From Nitrospira sp. (lineage in GTDB: Bacteria > Nitrospirota > Nitrospiria > Nitrospirales > Nitrospiraceae): a stretch of 11,002 nucleotides of DNA. This document shows, in pieces, positions 1-6,341 of the stretch. The notes beneath the pieces are model-generated. The model saw only the letters and a list, made by a program, of their open reading frames with translations, was not told where the DNA came from and ran no database searches. The position numbers and the translations under genes were made by a program. The stretch spans positions 1 to 11,002 of the forward strand of contig SWDL01000051.1 in assembly GCA_005116795.1 (NCBI GenBank), written 5' to 3'. Each line of letters opens with the position of its first letter. The first letter of the stretch is position 1.

Positions 1-462
1 TTGGCAGAGCACGGCGTAGTCGATGTCGAGCGGCAGATCCGGCGGCTGTTTGTAGTGCTGTTGAATGGACGCGGTGAGCAGATCGATGTACCCGCCGAAT
101 TTTCGCCCCTTGCCGATGGCGAAGGGATTCGCCGTTTCCACTTGGGGCTGCGGTCGGGCCGCGTCGGCCTTGACCGGTTCCGGCGGCGGGGGGGCGGCTT
201 CCGGTGGCGGCGGCGCCTCGGCCGGCTTCGGCGGCGGAGGGGGCGGCGGTTCCTCTTTCGGCGGTTCCGGCTCCGGCGGAGGCGGGGCTTCCTCCTTCTG
301 CTTGTTCATGTTTAATTTGTAGACGCGGATGATCTCCTTGCCGAAATCGGTGGTCGAGAGCCAATAGAGCCCCGCCCCCATGGCCACATGCACCACCGCC
401 ACATAGACCAGCGTGGTCCCCAGCTTGCTTTTCTTTTTCTCGAATCCCTTGTAGCCGCTCAT
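1..462 (-). CDS. tonB: TonB-family energy transducer (C-terminus beyond window)
   Basis: Periplasm-spanning protein expected to carry ExbB/ExbD proton-motive energy to an outer-membrane partner. Visible are 154 codons from the ATG at 462, the first ATG after an in-frame TGA. A lysine-rich cytoplasmic start (KGFEKKKSK, residues 5-13) is followed by one membrane helix at about 15-35. His25 lies in that helix, like the functional His20 of E. coli TonB. Residues about 57-115 are a Pro/Glu/Lys linker with runs of prolines. From about residue 121 (FGGYIDLLTASIQQHYKQPP) the TonB/TolA-type C-terminal domain begins, and it is cut by the window edge. No Shine-Dalgarno is seen. The gene follows exbD after 60 bases of repeat-rich spacer, so it is probably the third gene of the motor operon. 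A TolA-like role is possible because TonB and TolA share this layout. Confidence 0.85.
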   Translation of the reverse strand, partial: MSGYKGFEKKKSKLGTTLVYVAVVHVAMGAGLYWLSTTDFGKEIIRVYKLNMNKQKEEAPPPPEPEPPKEEPPPPPPPKPAEAPPPPEAAPPPPEPVKADAARPQPQVETANPFAIGKGRKFGGYIDLLTASIQQHYKQPPDLPLDIDYAVLCQ

Positions 463-522
463 GGCGATGAATCAGTGAAAAGTGAGGAGTGAAATGGCAG
501 AAGTGAGAAGTGTTCACTTCCC
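463..522. repeat. exbD-tonB spacer with degenerate TTCACT-type repeats
   Basis: This 60-base gap is dominated by variants of GAAGTGA/GAGTGAA (TTCACT on the coding strand). It contains an inverted repeat GAAGTG-TT-CACTTC at 507-520, and another GAAGTG at 500-505 could pair with the same right arm. There is no T-run after the hairpin, so it does not look like an intrinsic terminator. It belongs to the same style of low-complexity spacer seen at 943-1049 and 1812-1984. Confidence 0.55.
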
Positions 523-942
523 CTACTGCCCTTCTCCCATCGGCTTCGTCGCAATCGCCAGGTCCTCGATCGGGATTCGTTGGAGGACGTCGATGACCGC
601 GACCACGTGCTTATACTCGACGCCGGCGTCGCCCCTCAGCACGAGCGGCAGCTTGCCGCCCTTGGCCGTCTTGAGATCCCGAAGCAGCTTTTCGAGCTCA
701 GAGACTCGCACCCGCTCTTCATCGAGATAGATCTCGCCGCTCTTCTTGACCGAGATCGTGCGCGTCGTCGTCTCCATCTCCGTTTCGTGCGGCGTGGACT
801 CCGGCAATTTGAGCTCAATCCCCTGCACCATGGCGGTGGTCGTGATGATGAAGATGACGAGCAGCACCCACGCCAGGTCGAGCAAGGGAGTGATGTTGAT
901 GTCCGCCACGGCTCCGTGGCCTTTTCGTGAGAATCGTCGCAT
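523..942 (-). CDS. exbD: ExbD/TolR-family biopolymer transport protein
   Basis: Stator-type component of the proton-driven motor in the inner membrane, working with ExbB. The 139-residue protein has a basic cytoplasmic start (MRRFSRKGHG), the family signature ADINITPLLDL and one transmembrane helix at about 21-39. Asp22 within that helix corresponds to the proton-carrying aspartate essential in ExbD/TolR. The remainder (residues about 45-139) is the periplasmic ExbD domain with the usual EIYLDEERV and LVLRGDAGVEY segments. The length matches the family (about 130-150 aa). I chose the ATG at 942 because GAGG lies six bases upstream. An in-frame TTG at 984 would add 14 residues but sits inside a hairpin-forming repeat. 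The gene lies between exbB and tonB on the same strand. Confidence 0.92.
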   Translation of the reverse strand: MRRFSRKGHGAVADINITPLLDLAWVLLVIFIITTTAMVQGIELKLPESTPHETEMETTTRTISVKKSGEIYLDEERVRVSELEKLLRDLKTAKGGKLPLVLRGDAGVEYKHVVAVIDVLQRIPIEDLAIATKPMGEGQ

Positions 943-1049
943 CTTTTGCCTCGCGGAGAGAAAGGTAATTGAGTTTTTGCTCAATTACTTGGTTACTCCA
1001 TCACGCATTTCCCCGGTTACTCGATTACTCAGTTACTTCCTTCCCACAA
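943..1049. repeat. exbB-exbD spacer: 8-base GTAATTGA/GAGTAACC-type repeats
   Basis: On the coding (minus) strand the 107-base spacer runs as variants of GAGTAACC, GAGTAATC and CAAGTAATTGAG, giving an irregular 7-8-base periodicity over about 965-1045. No ORF of note lies inside it. The same 9-mer GTAATTGAG recurs in the tpsA-exbB spacer at 1849-1857, so these spacers are related in sequence. Confidence 0.6.
965..988. repeat. Perfect 9-bp inverted repeat between exbB and exbD
   Basis: GTAATTGAG (965-973) and CTCAATTAC (980-988) pair perfectly around a six-base loop (TTTTTG on the plus strand). The stem is AT-rich and is not followed by a T-run on the coding strand, so terminator function is doubtful. 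An RNA processing or stability element, or simply the product of converging repeat copies, is more likely. Confidence 0.6.
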
Positions 1050-1811
1050 TCAATGCGCTTCCGCGCTCATCTCCGGTTCGTCGCCCCCGCCCCGGCCGAA
1101 GCTCAGGGCCTGCTCGTCCAGACTGTCCCAATCTTTCGGTCGCAAATACTCGGTGGCGATCACGGTTTCGATGTGCGCGCCGAAGTTGTCCAACTCCATC
1201 GTAATGGCCTTGGTCTTGGTGACCAGAAAGTTGTAGCAAAACAGGGAGGGGATCGCGACCATGAGCCCGGCCACCGTGGCGATCAGCGCGGACGCGACGC
1301 CCGGCGCCATGGTGGCCAGGGTCGCCTGCTGCGCGCGGCCGATCCCCGAGAAGGTATCCATGACGCCCCAGACAGTGCCGAGCAGTCCGATGAAGGGCCC
1401 CCCGCTGATGGCGGTGGCCAGCACGATCATGCCGGCCTCCAAACTCACCGCCGCTTCGCCCAGCGCCCGCTCGAGCGAAATTCGCACGGCGCTGAGGCCA
1501 TGCTGCGGAATCTTCTCGCCCCAGCGGTCCAACTGCGTCTTCAGCTCGTCGATGGCCGCCGTGTACACATCGTGCATGGGCGACCCGGCAAATTGCTTGC
1601 CAGATTCATAGATCATCAGCGGGCCGCTGCCGTCCGAATAGGCCTTGAGAAAGCGGCGATTCCACTTTTTGGCCTTGGCGAGCTGCCGGAACTTGTTGAT
1701 GATGACCGTCCAGCTTACGAGGGAAAACAGCATGAGGACCGTGATGGTGATCTTGCCTTCCAGCGTCGCCTGTTTGAGTGCGAACGCCACTCCGCCCGAT
1801 GACATGTCCAT
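1050..1811 (-). CDS. exbB: ExbB/TolQ/MotA-family proton channel protein
   Basis: Inner-membrane channel protein that forms the pentameric core around ExbD and converts proton flow into force on TonB. The 253 residues carry three predicted membrane helices: about 21-38, 127-149 and 172-192, with a long cytoplasmic region between the first two. Diagnostic MotA/TolQ/ExbB stretches are PFIGLLGTVWGVMDTF (139-154) and APGVASALIATVAGLMVAIP (169-188), including the conserved TM2/TM3 glycines, Pro and Thr. The ATG at 1811 has AAGGA eight bases upstream. A second ATG two codons on is also possible. The C-terminal tail (residues about 225-253) is acidic and glycine-rich. It lies 173 bases downstream of tpsA on the same strand and leads exbB-exbD-tonB. 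TolQ is the alternative name, but no tolB/pal is nearby. Confidence 0.93.
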   Translation of the reverse strand: MDMSSGGVAFALKQATLEGKITITVLMLFSLVSWTVIINKFRQLAKAKKWNRRFLKAYSDGSGPLMIYESGKQFAGSPMHDVYTAAIDELKTQLDRWGEKIPQHGLSAVRISLERALGEAAVSLEAGMIVLATAISGGPFIGLLGTVWGVMDTFSGIGRAQQATLATMAPGVASALIATVAGLMVAIPSLFCYNFLVTKTKAITMELDNFGAHIETVIATEYLRPKDWDSLDEQALSFGRGGGDEPEMSAEAH

Positions 1812-1984
1812 GATTGGGGTCCTTGGTAATTAAGTGATTGGTAATTGGGTAATTGAGTGAGAGAGTGATCAGTGCTCGGCATTACTTGCCTACGACACAA
1901 TACGCTTCCCACTTCCTACCCTGACTTCAGACATTATTTTTCGCAGCCCCCTCACTCCTTACGCCTCACCCTTCACTGTTCAGG
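1812..1984. repeat. tpsA-exbB spacer with two blocks of degenerate short repeats
   Basis: Two repeat styles are visible. At about 1825-1872 the plus strand reads as drifting copies of GGTAATT / AAGTGATT / GGTAATT / GGGTAATT / GAGTGAGA, a period of about 7-8 bases. At about 1905-1980 the coding strand reads as GTGAAGGGTGAGGCGTAAGG-like units. The gap contains the exbB Shine-Dalgarno (AAGGA, 1820-1824). No convincing terminator or promoter consensus is visible, so cotranscription of tpsA and exbB is neither shown nor excluded. Confidence 0.55.
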
Positions 1985-4900
1985 CTAGTTCACCGCCGGC
2001 GCGCTCGCCGTTTGCTTCTCCTTGACGTCCACCTGAATGACGACGCCGGATTTCATGCGGATCGGCTTCTTCGCCAAGGCGCCCTTGCCCGAGCCCGACT
2101 TATTGGAGTCGGTCTTGGCCTGGGCTTGGGACTGCTGGGCCGCCGTCTCCTTGACGGACTCCGTGACGGCGTTCGCACTATTGTTCGAGGTAGAGGCCGT
2201 GCTGGCCGTCGAGGAGGAAGACGCGGTTACGCCCCCGGTGCTGCCGCTGAGTCCTCCGCCGATCAAACCGCCCGATCCGGTCGCCGCGCCACTGGAAGAG
2301 CTACTGCTGGTTGAAAAAGAGAAGGCGCCCTTGAAGCTGTTCGCCGTGTCACCCTTGATATCGCCGGCATCGACCACAATCTGTCCCTCGATCACGCCTC
2401 CCTCCAGCGTCAGATCCCTCGCGGCCGAGAGCGTGATCTTGCGTCCCCTGATGCCGGCCGGCGGCACGCGTACGTCCAGGCCGGTCGATCGGGTCCTGAT
2501 CGTGATGTCGCCCAGCTTCAACGGGGCGACGAAGTCGTCAAAAATTTTCTCGAAGACCGGTTCCCGCTCGGCGACCAGGGCTTCGAGCTGTTTCGCGAAG
2601 GCGCTGCCGTCACGCCCCAGAAAATTAAGTTTCACGAACTCTGCGCGGACCGCTTCCATCTGCGGCGTGAAAAATTCAGGGAATCCCAAGGTTTGAAAAT
2701 CCGGGTCCTTGATGTGGAACGTGAAGATCCCGCTGGACGGCACCTGCGCCGTCGTCTGAACCGTCAATTGCGCGCCGTTTCTGGGATCCAAGACGGGATT
2801 TCCATCGCTGTCGAAGAGTAGTTCCTGAAAATTGAACGACACCAGTTCCTTCTTGGATCCGCTTCCCGCGTTGATGCTGCCCTCGGTGGAGGTGATACGG
2901 ATGTCTCCCCCCTCCGGCGTGTTGGGATCCCCGAAGGTGCCGATCCGGGAGAGATTGACGTCCACGTCGCCCTTCGACCGGATGTCGATGTCTCCACCGC
3001 GCAGGGTGACGATCCCTAGCGGAATGTCGGGATCAACCAAGCCTACATTGGTGCCGACGCTGACGGTGCCTCCCACCGGGTCCAGCAGCGACACCTTGCC
3101 CGCCTCCACCAGCACGAGCTGTCCTCCGTGCTCGAAGACCATCTTGTCGCCGAACTGAATGGGTTTGCCCTGGCTGAAAAGCGGATTGGCCGGCTTGTCT
3201 TCCAGGAGTAACGGCTTGTCGCCCAGGGAGATTTCTCCTTTGATTTCACCGGTAGTCAGCACCCGCTCCTGGCCGGTGAGGACGACCGGCAGGCCGGCGA
3301 TCTTCACCGACTCCTCCAGCGCCAGAACCACGTGCGTCTCCACCACGTCGCCCCGAAGCATGGAGGTCGTGCCGATCTCCGAAAAGGTGCGCTGCGCCGT
3401 ATTCTTCGGCACCGGCGATCCGGGTGGGAGCGAATAGACTGTTCTCACATGAAGTTCCCGCTGCCCGTTCACCAGCTTCTCCGTGGCCTGCGCCAGGAGC
3501 GGGGTGGCGTCGAGGTCCGCCACCGAGACTCCTCCGGCATCCACCACCGGCTTCTTCCCCAGGCCATGGATGGAAATCCTCGAGCCGTTGGCGGTGGCGA
3601 TGCGAGAGCGGGTCAGATCGAGATTCCGGCCGACTCCAACGTCTACCACGCCGCGCGTGTCGGTGCCGGTCCCCCCAGCCAGAGTGAGTCTGCTCACGAT
3701 ACCCTGGCCCGCGGCCAGATTGAGGTCTCGCCCAACCTTGAGTTGAGTCACCCCGGGGCCAAAGATCTGGAATGAGTTCTGCTCGGTACCGACTTGGGTC
3801 ATGTCCCAATCTCGAGCCACGTCGACCTTCACGGCTGGAACCGCCCGACCAACTACATCGGCGCCCAGGTCATTGGCTGAGACCGAGAGGCTCAGCTGTC
3901 TAATATCTCTGCCGGAGGTGATCGCGGTTTCCTTATTGAGCGCAGGTGTCGCGAGATCCAGGACCATCGAATGGATGTCCCCCGCTTCCGTGGTCAAGCT
4001 GACTTTTCCGGGATTGTGCGCGGGCACGTTCCTGCCTTGCTGCTTGACCGTTACGATGGCATCCGTTGCGCTGCCGAACTCTCTTTGGAGCGCCGCCGGA
4101 TTCTGTGAACTCAGTTTGACCAACGGCGGTTGCCCCGGGATCTCGACGAACGGCTGGGGCGGATCGGGAGGCGGAAGTTGGCCCGGAAACGACGGGATAA
4201 AGAATAGACTGGGCGGCACCCAGGCCGGGTCCGGGATACTCACGTTCGGGACGGTGCCCTTGATGTCGTTGCGCGCAGTCAACGCAATGGTGCCGCTCAA
4301 GGAGGGCCAGAAGTCGAGATTCTGTTCGACGATGATATTCCCCTTGCCCGGAGCTGTGGAAAGCGCCGTCGCGGAAAAGTTTCCGGGATATCGCGCCAGA
4401 ACCTCTTCCAAGGTTCCGGCCGTCAGCCTTGGCTTTAAGTGAATATTTCCGCTTTGCGACACGGCTCGAACGCTGGCAGTCGGATCAACACTCAATTCCA
4501 CGGAGCCGAGAGAGTCGAACGCCTGAGGCGCGACTAATCCACGTTCTGTCACCGGCCCAAGGAAGAGATCGCCGCCCGCGGTCATTTCGATCGGCCCCTT
4601 CCCCAAGAACATCGTGGCCGGCGCGTCGAGTGTGCCGATCTGGCCGCCCGCCTTCACGGTGGCCGAGCCGTCCGTCAACAAGAAACCTGGCCCTCGATCT
4701 GTCGCCATGCCTTGAATGTTCCCATTCAGCGCCTCCATGATCAAATTTCCTTTTCCCCGCAGCGCGATACCGAAGACCCCTCCGCTTGCAGGGAAGAAAG
4801 TCGAAGCGAGGATATCGCCTTGCTGCGCCCGCAGGGTCACATCCCCTCCGACTGTCAGAAGCAGGGCTGACCGGTCCAACTTGATGTGGCGCCCCGCCTG

Positions 4901-5533
4901 CAAGGAGATCGTTCCCTCCGCGATGGTCGAGAAATACGAGCCTCCCTGCATATGGATATCCCGTCCGGCCTCGACCGAGATATCCCAACGGGTGCCGAAT
5001 CCGAAGAACTCTCCAGCAACTCCCGCAAACACCGGCTCGACTCCGATCAGCGCCTGGTTCGTGAACGTGACGTCGTTGGTCGCTAGAAATTTTAATCTCC
5101 CGACCTGTCCTGCGGGGAGTGTCCAAGAGGGGTCTTGAAGGAAATCCGCGCTCGCTCGAATTTCAAGATGCCCATCCGCGCTTCCCTGGTCGGTAATGGT
5201 GATGTCTTGAACACCCTGAAATTCACCGAAATCGTTGACGCGTCTCGGGTCGATCAGGAGCCGGCCGCCGCGATAGCCAGATGAGGCGGTTGCCGTGATG
5301 CGGCCTCCGTTGGACACGTCGCCGGCGCTCAGCTCAACGAACCCGCCGTGGCCGCCTTGCTTACCGCCCGACACGTTGATCTCCGCTCCCTTTTCGACCA
5401 GCGTCGCGCCGCTCGCCTTGTCCGCAACCGCGATCACTTCGCCGCCGTGGGAGACGCCCTGCTCGGCGCCCTTGGCCTCGGTCCGGCTGCCGGCTTTGAG
5501 ATGGACCCGCTCGGTGGCGAAGAGCTCGATCAT
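1985..5533 (-). CDS. TpsA C-terminal fragment: beta-helical shaft and Ser-rich tail
   Basis: This is the 1182-codon part of the exoprotein downstream of the duplication; it is not an independent gene in the ancestral arrangement. It opens with MIELFATERVHLKAGS and the FHA-family stretch GGHGGFVELSAGDVSNGGRI (residues 60-79), followed by RGGRLLIDP. Repeated G-D-[IV]-x-[IL] and GG-x-[IV] strands over most of the length indicate a right-handed beta-helix. A proline-rich break lies at 432-470. The last 114 residues (1988-2329) are a Ser/Thr/Ala/Gly-rich region ending in a basic patch (KKPIRMKSG). Its ATG overlaps the stop of the upstream frame as ATGA, so reinitiation is possible, but the product would lack signal peptide and TPS domain and should stay in the cytoplasm. 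Ligand or adhesive target is unknown. Confidence 0.85.
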   Translation of the reverse strand: MIELFATERVHLKAGSRTEAKGAEQGVSHGGEVIAVADKASGATLVEKGAEINVSGGKQGGHGGFVELSAGDVSNGGRITATASSGYRGGRLLIDPRRVNDFGEFQGVQDITITDQGSADGHLEIRASADFLQDPSWTLPAGQVGRLKFLATNDVTFTNQALIGVEPVFAGVAGEFFGFGTRWDISVEAGRDIHMQGGSYFSTIAEGTISLQAGRHIKLDRSALLLTVGGDVTLRAQQGDILASTFFPASGGVFGIALRGKGNLIMEALNGNIQGMATDRGPGFLLTDGSATVKAGGQIGTLDAPATMFLGKGPIEMTAGGDLFLGPVTERGLVAPQAFDSLGSVELSVDPTASVRAVSQSGNIHLKPRLTAGTLEEVLARYPGNFSATALSTAPGKGNIIVEQNLDFWPSLSGTIALTARNDIKGTVPNVSIPDPAWVPPSLFFIPSFPGQLPPPDPPQPFVEIPGQPPLVKLSSQNPAALQREFGSATDAIVTVKQQGRNVPAHNPGKVSLTTEAGDIHSMVLDLATPALNKETAITSGRDIRQLSLSVSANDLGADVVGRAVPAVKVDVARDWDMTQVGTEQNSFQIFGPGVTQLKVGRDLNLAAGQGIVSRLTLAGGTGTDTRGVVDVGVGRNLDLTRSRIATANGSRISIHGLGKKPVVDAGGVSVADLDATPLLAQATEKLVNGQRELHVRTVYSLPPGSPVPKNTAQRTFSEIGTTSMLRGDVVETHVVLALEESVKIAGLPVVLTGQERVLTTGEIKGEISLGDKPLLLEDKPANPLFSQGKPIQFGDKMVFEHGGQLVLVEAGKVSLLDPVGGTVSVGTNVGLVDPDIPLGIVTLRGGDIDIRSKGDVDVNLSRIGTFGDPNTPEGGDIRITSTEGSINAGSGSKKELVSFNFQELLFDSDGNPVLDPRNGAQLTVQTTAQVPSSGIFTFHIKDPDFQTLGFPEFFTPQMEAVRAEFVKLNFLGRDGSAFAKQLEALVAEREPVFEKIFDDFVAPLKLGDITIRTRSTGLDVRVPPAGIRGRKITLSAARDLTLEGGVIEGQIVVDAGDIKGDTANSFKGAFSFSTSSSSSSGAATGSGGLIGGGLSGSTGGVTASSSSTASTASTSNNSANAVTESVKETAAQQSQAQAKTDSNKSGSGKGALAKKPIRMKSGVVIQVDVKEKQTASAPAVN
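1988..2329 (-). other. Low-complexity Ser/Thr/Ala/Gly-rich tail of TpsA
   Basis: Codons here encode a run of serines (FSFSTSSSSSSG) and then Gly/Ser/Thr/Ala-rich sequence, Gln/Ala-rich sequence (AAQQSQAQAK) and a final basic, hydrophobic-alternating stretch (KKPIRMKSGVVIQVDVKEK). Composition changes sharply from the preceding beta-helix. It may be a flexible tether or a retention region at the TpsB pore. That role is inferred from the position only. Confidence 0.6.
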
Positions 5534-6336
5534 GCCGTTTCGTTCGCGCGCGCTGTTGGCCTGCGCCAGTCCTTCCTGATTGACGACGCGACCCGCGAGG
5601 GTAATGCCGCCGCCTTCGGCCCCGCGAGGGTAATGCCGCCGCCTTCGGCGATCAGGTCCTTGAGATTCCCCGCCTGGCCCGCCGGCGCCTTCACTTCCAC
5701 CAGCAGTCCGCGGCCATCCGGCCGATCGGACAAGTACACCGTGCTCCCGGCGGCCAGCGTGATCTGCCCGTCCTTGGCGGTGATGACGCCGCTGTTCTCC
5801 ACGTTCGGCGCCAGCAAATAGATGCCGCCCGCCGCGGCCTCGATCGCGCCCGCATTCTTGACCGGTCCGCTCGTCGCCGGCCCCTCGAAGTGCAGCCGGC
5901 CGGCGAGGAAATTCTCCGTGGAAAGATGCAGCGACGACGCCGTAAGGCTCCCGACATTCACCTGAGCCGTCGGACCGAACATGACACCGTTCGGGTTGAG
6001 AAGGATCACGTGGCCGTTCGCCTCCAACCGTCCGAAGATCTGACTGGGGTTCACGTCGAAGATCCGATTGAGGGCAATGGCCGAGCTATTGGGCTGGATG
6101 AACTGCGCCACTTCGTCATGCGCGAGATTGAATTCCCGCCAGTGCAGGACGGCATGGGCCGTGGCCTGCTGGATCGTCACTTTCTTGGACCCCAGCCCCG
6201 AGGCGCTGACCTCTCCCGCGACGACGCTCAGCCCGCTCGGCGCGCCCCAGGCGGAGCCGGTCATCAGCCCAAGCATGACAGATGCCAGAAGAACCGGCAC
6301 CGCAGGCCGTGTGTGCTGTGTCATCGGCATGCTCAT
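5530..6336 (-). CDS. TpsA N-terminal fragment: signal peptide and TPS secretion domain
   Basis: This 268-codon frame holds the export information of the exoprotein. Residues 1 to about 31 form a Sec signal peptide with a hydrophobic core (VLLASVMLGLMTG) and an AWGA cleavage region. Residues about 33-170 are the filamentous-haemagglutinin N-terminal (TPS) domain that TpsB recognises, with W66-x-x-F-N70, SAIALNRI (85-92), NPSQIFG (96-102) and the hallmark NPNGV (114-118). The native frame continues to ITLAG (residue 239). The last 29 residues, rich in Arg and Ser, are out-of-frame sequence created by the duplication, ending at TGA 5532-5530. In-frame ATGs occur at 6336, 6330 and 6324. The first is used here because it sits just after the tpsB stop. 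No strong Shine-Dalgarno is present, consistent with coupling to tpsB. Confidence 0.88.
   Translation of the reverse strand: MSMPMTQHTRPAVPVLLASVMLGLMTGSAWGAPSGLSVVAGEVSASGLGSKKVTIQQATAHAVLHWREFNLAHDEVAQFIQPNSSAIALNRIFDVNPSQIFGRLEANGHVILLNPNGVMFGPTAQVNVGSLTASSLHLSTENFLAGRLHFEGPATSGPVKNAGAIEAAAGGIYLLAPNVENSGVITAKDGQITLAAGSTVYLSDRPDGRGLLVEVKAPAGQAGNLKDLIAEGGGITLAGPKAAALPSRVASSIRKDWRRPTARANETA
5592..5649. repeat. Exact 29-bp tandem duplication inside tpsA
   Basis: Copy 1 is 5592-5620 and copy 2 is 5621-5649. Both begin CCCGCGAGGGTAATG and end CCGCCTTCGGC, with no mismatch and no spacer. Flanking bases differ (A before copy 1, G after copy 2), so the repeat unit is exactly 29 bases. As 29 is not divisible by three, two copies shift the frame. 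One or four copies would be in frame. Confidence 0.97.
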
Positions 6337-6341
6337 GGCCG

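Larger units (their letters stand above)
1985..6336 (-). pseudogene. tpsA (filamentous-haemagglutinin-like exoprotein), reading frame interrupted by a 29-bp duplication
   Basis: The whole locus encodes one secreted two-partner exoprotein, now split in two reading frames. Deleting either copy of the tandem 29-mer at 5592-5649 gives 4323 bases, a continuous 1440-residue protein plus stop. The rejoined junction reads GGGITLAGRVVNQEGLAQAN and then NSARERNGMIELFATERVHL, the expected continuation of the FHA fold. Nothing else in the 4.3 kb is damaged, so the break is very recent, switchable or an assembly error. The first ATG lies five bases after the tpsB stop, implying translational coupling. The restored protein appears to contain no cysteine, as is common for long beta-helical exoproteins. 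Confidence 0.8.

Noticed and set aside
180..300. GGCGGCGG-rich repeat tract on the plus strand
   Set aside because: It is fully explained by proline codons of the TonB linker on the minus strand; the units vary and follow the reading frame.
943..984. ExbD start at TTG 984
   Set aside because: It has no good Shine-Dalgarno and lies within a hairpin. The ATG at 942 has GAGG six bases upstream and gives the usual ExbD N-terminus.
969..1802. Long plus-strand open frame opposite exbB
   Set aside because: It is antisense to a clear ExbB/TolQ protein with intact family motifs. Its translation is His/Arg/Gly-rich without a recognisable domain. In GC-rich DNA such antisense frames are expected.
3347..3355. 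RGD tripeptide in TpsA (residues 727-729 of the C-terminal fragment), as in Bordetella FHA
   Set aside because: A single tripeptide in about 1440 residues is expected by chance, and nothing suggests a host-associated organism.
5592..5649. CRISPR-like direct repeat
   Set aside because: There are only two copies, they are directly adjacent with no spacer, and they lie inside a coding gene. It is a tandem duplication.
5530..5660. Programmed ribosomal frameshift joining the two tpsA frames
   Set aside because: No slippery heptamer or stimulatory structure is evident at the frame junction, and the exact 29-base duplication explains the shift completely.
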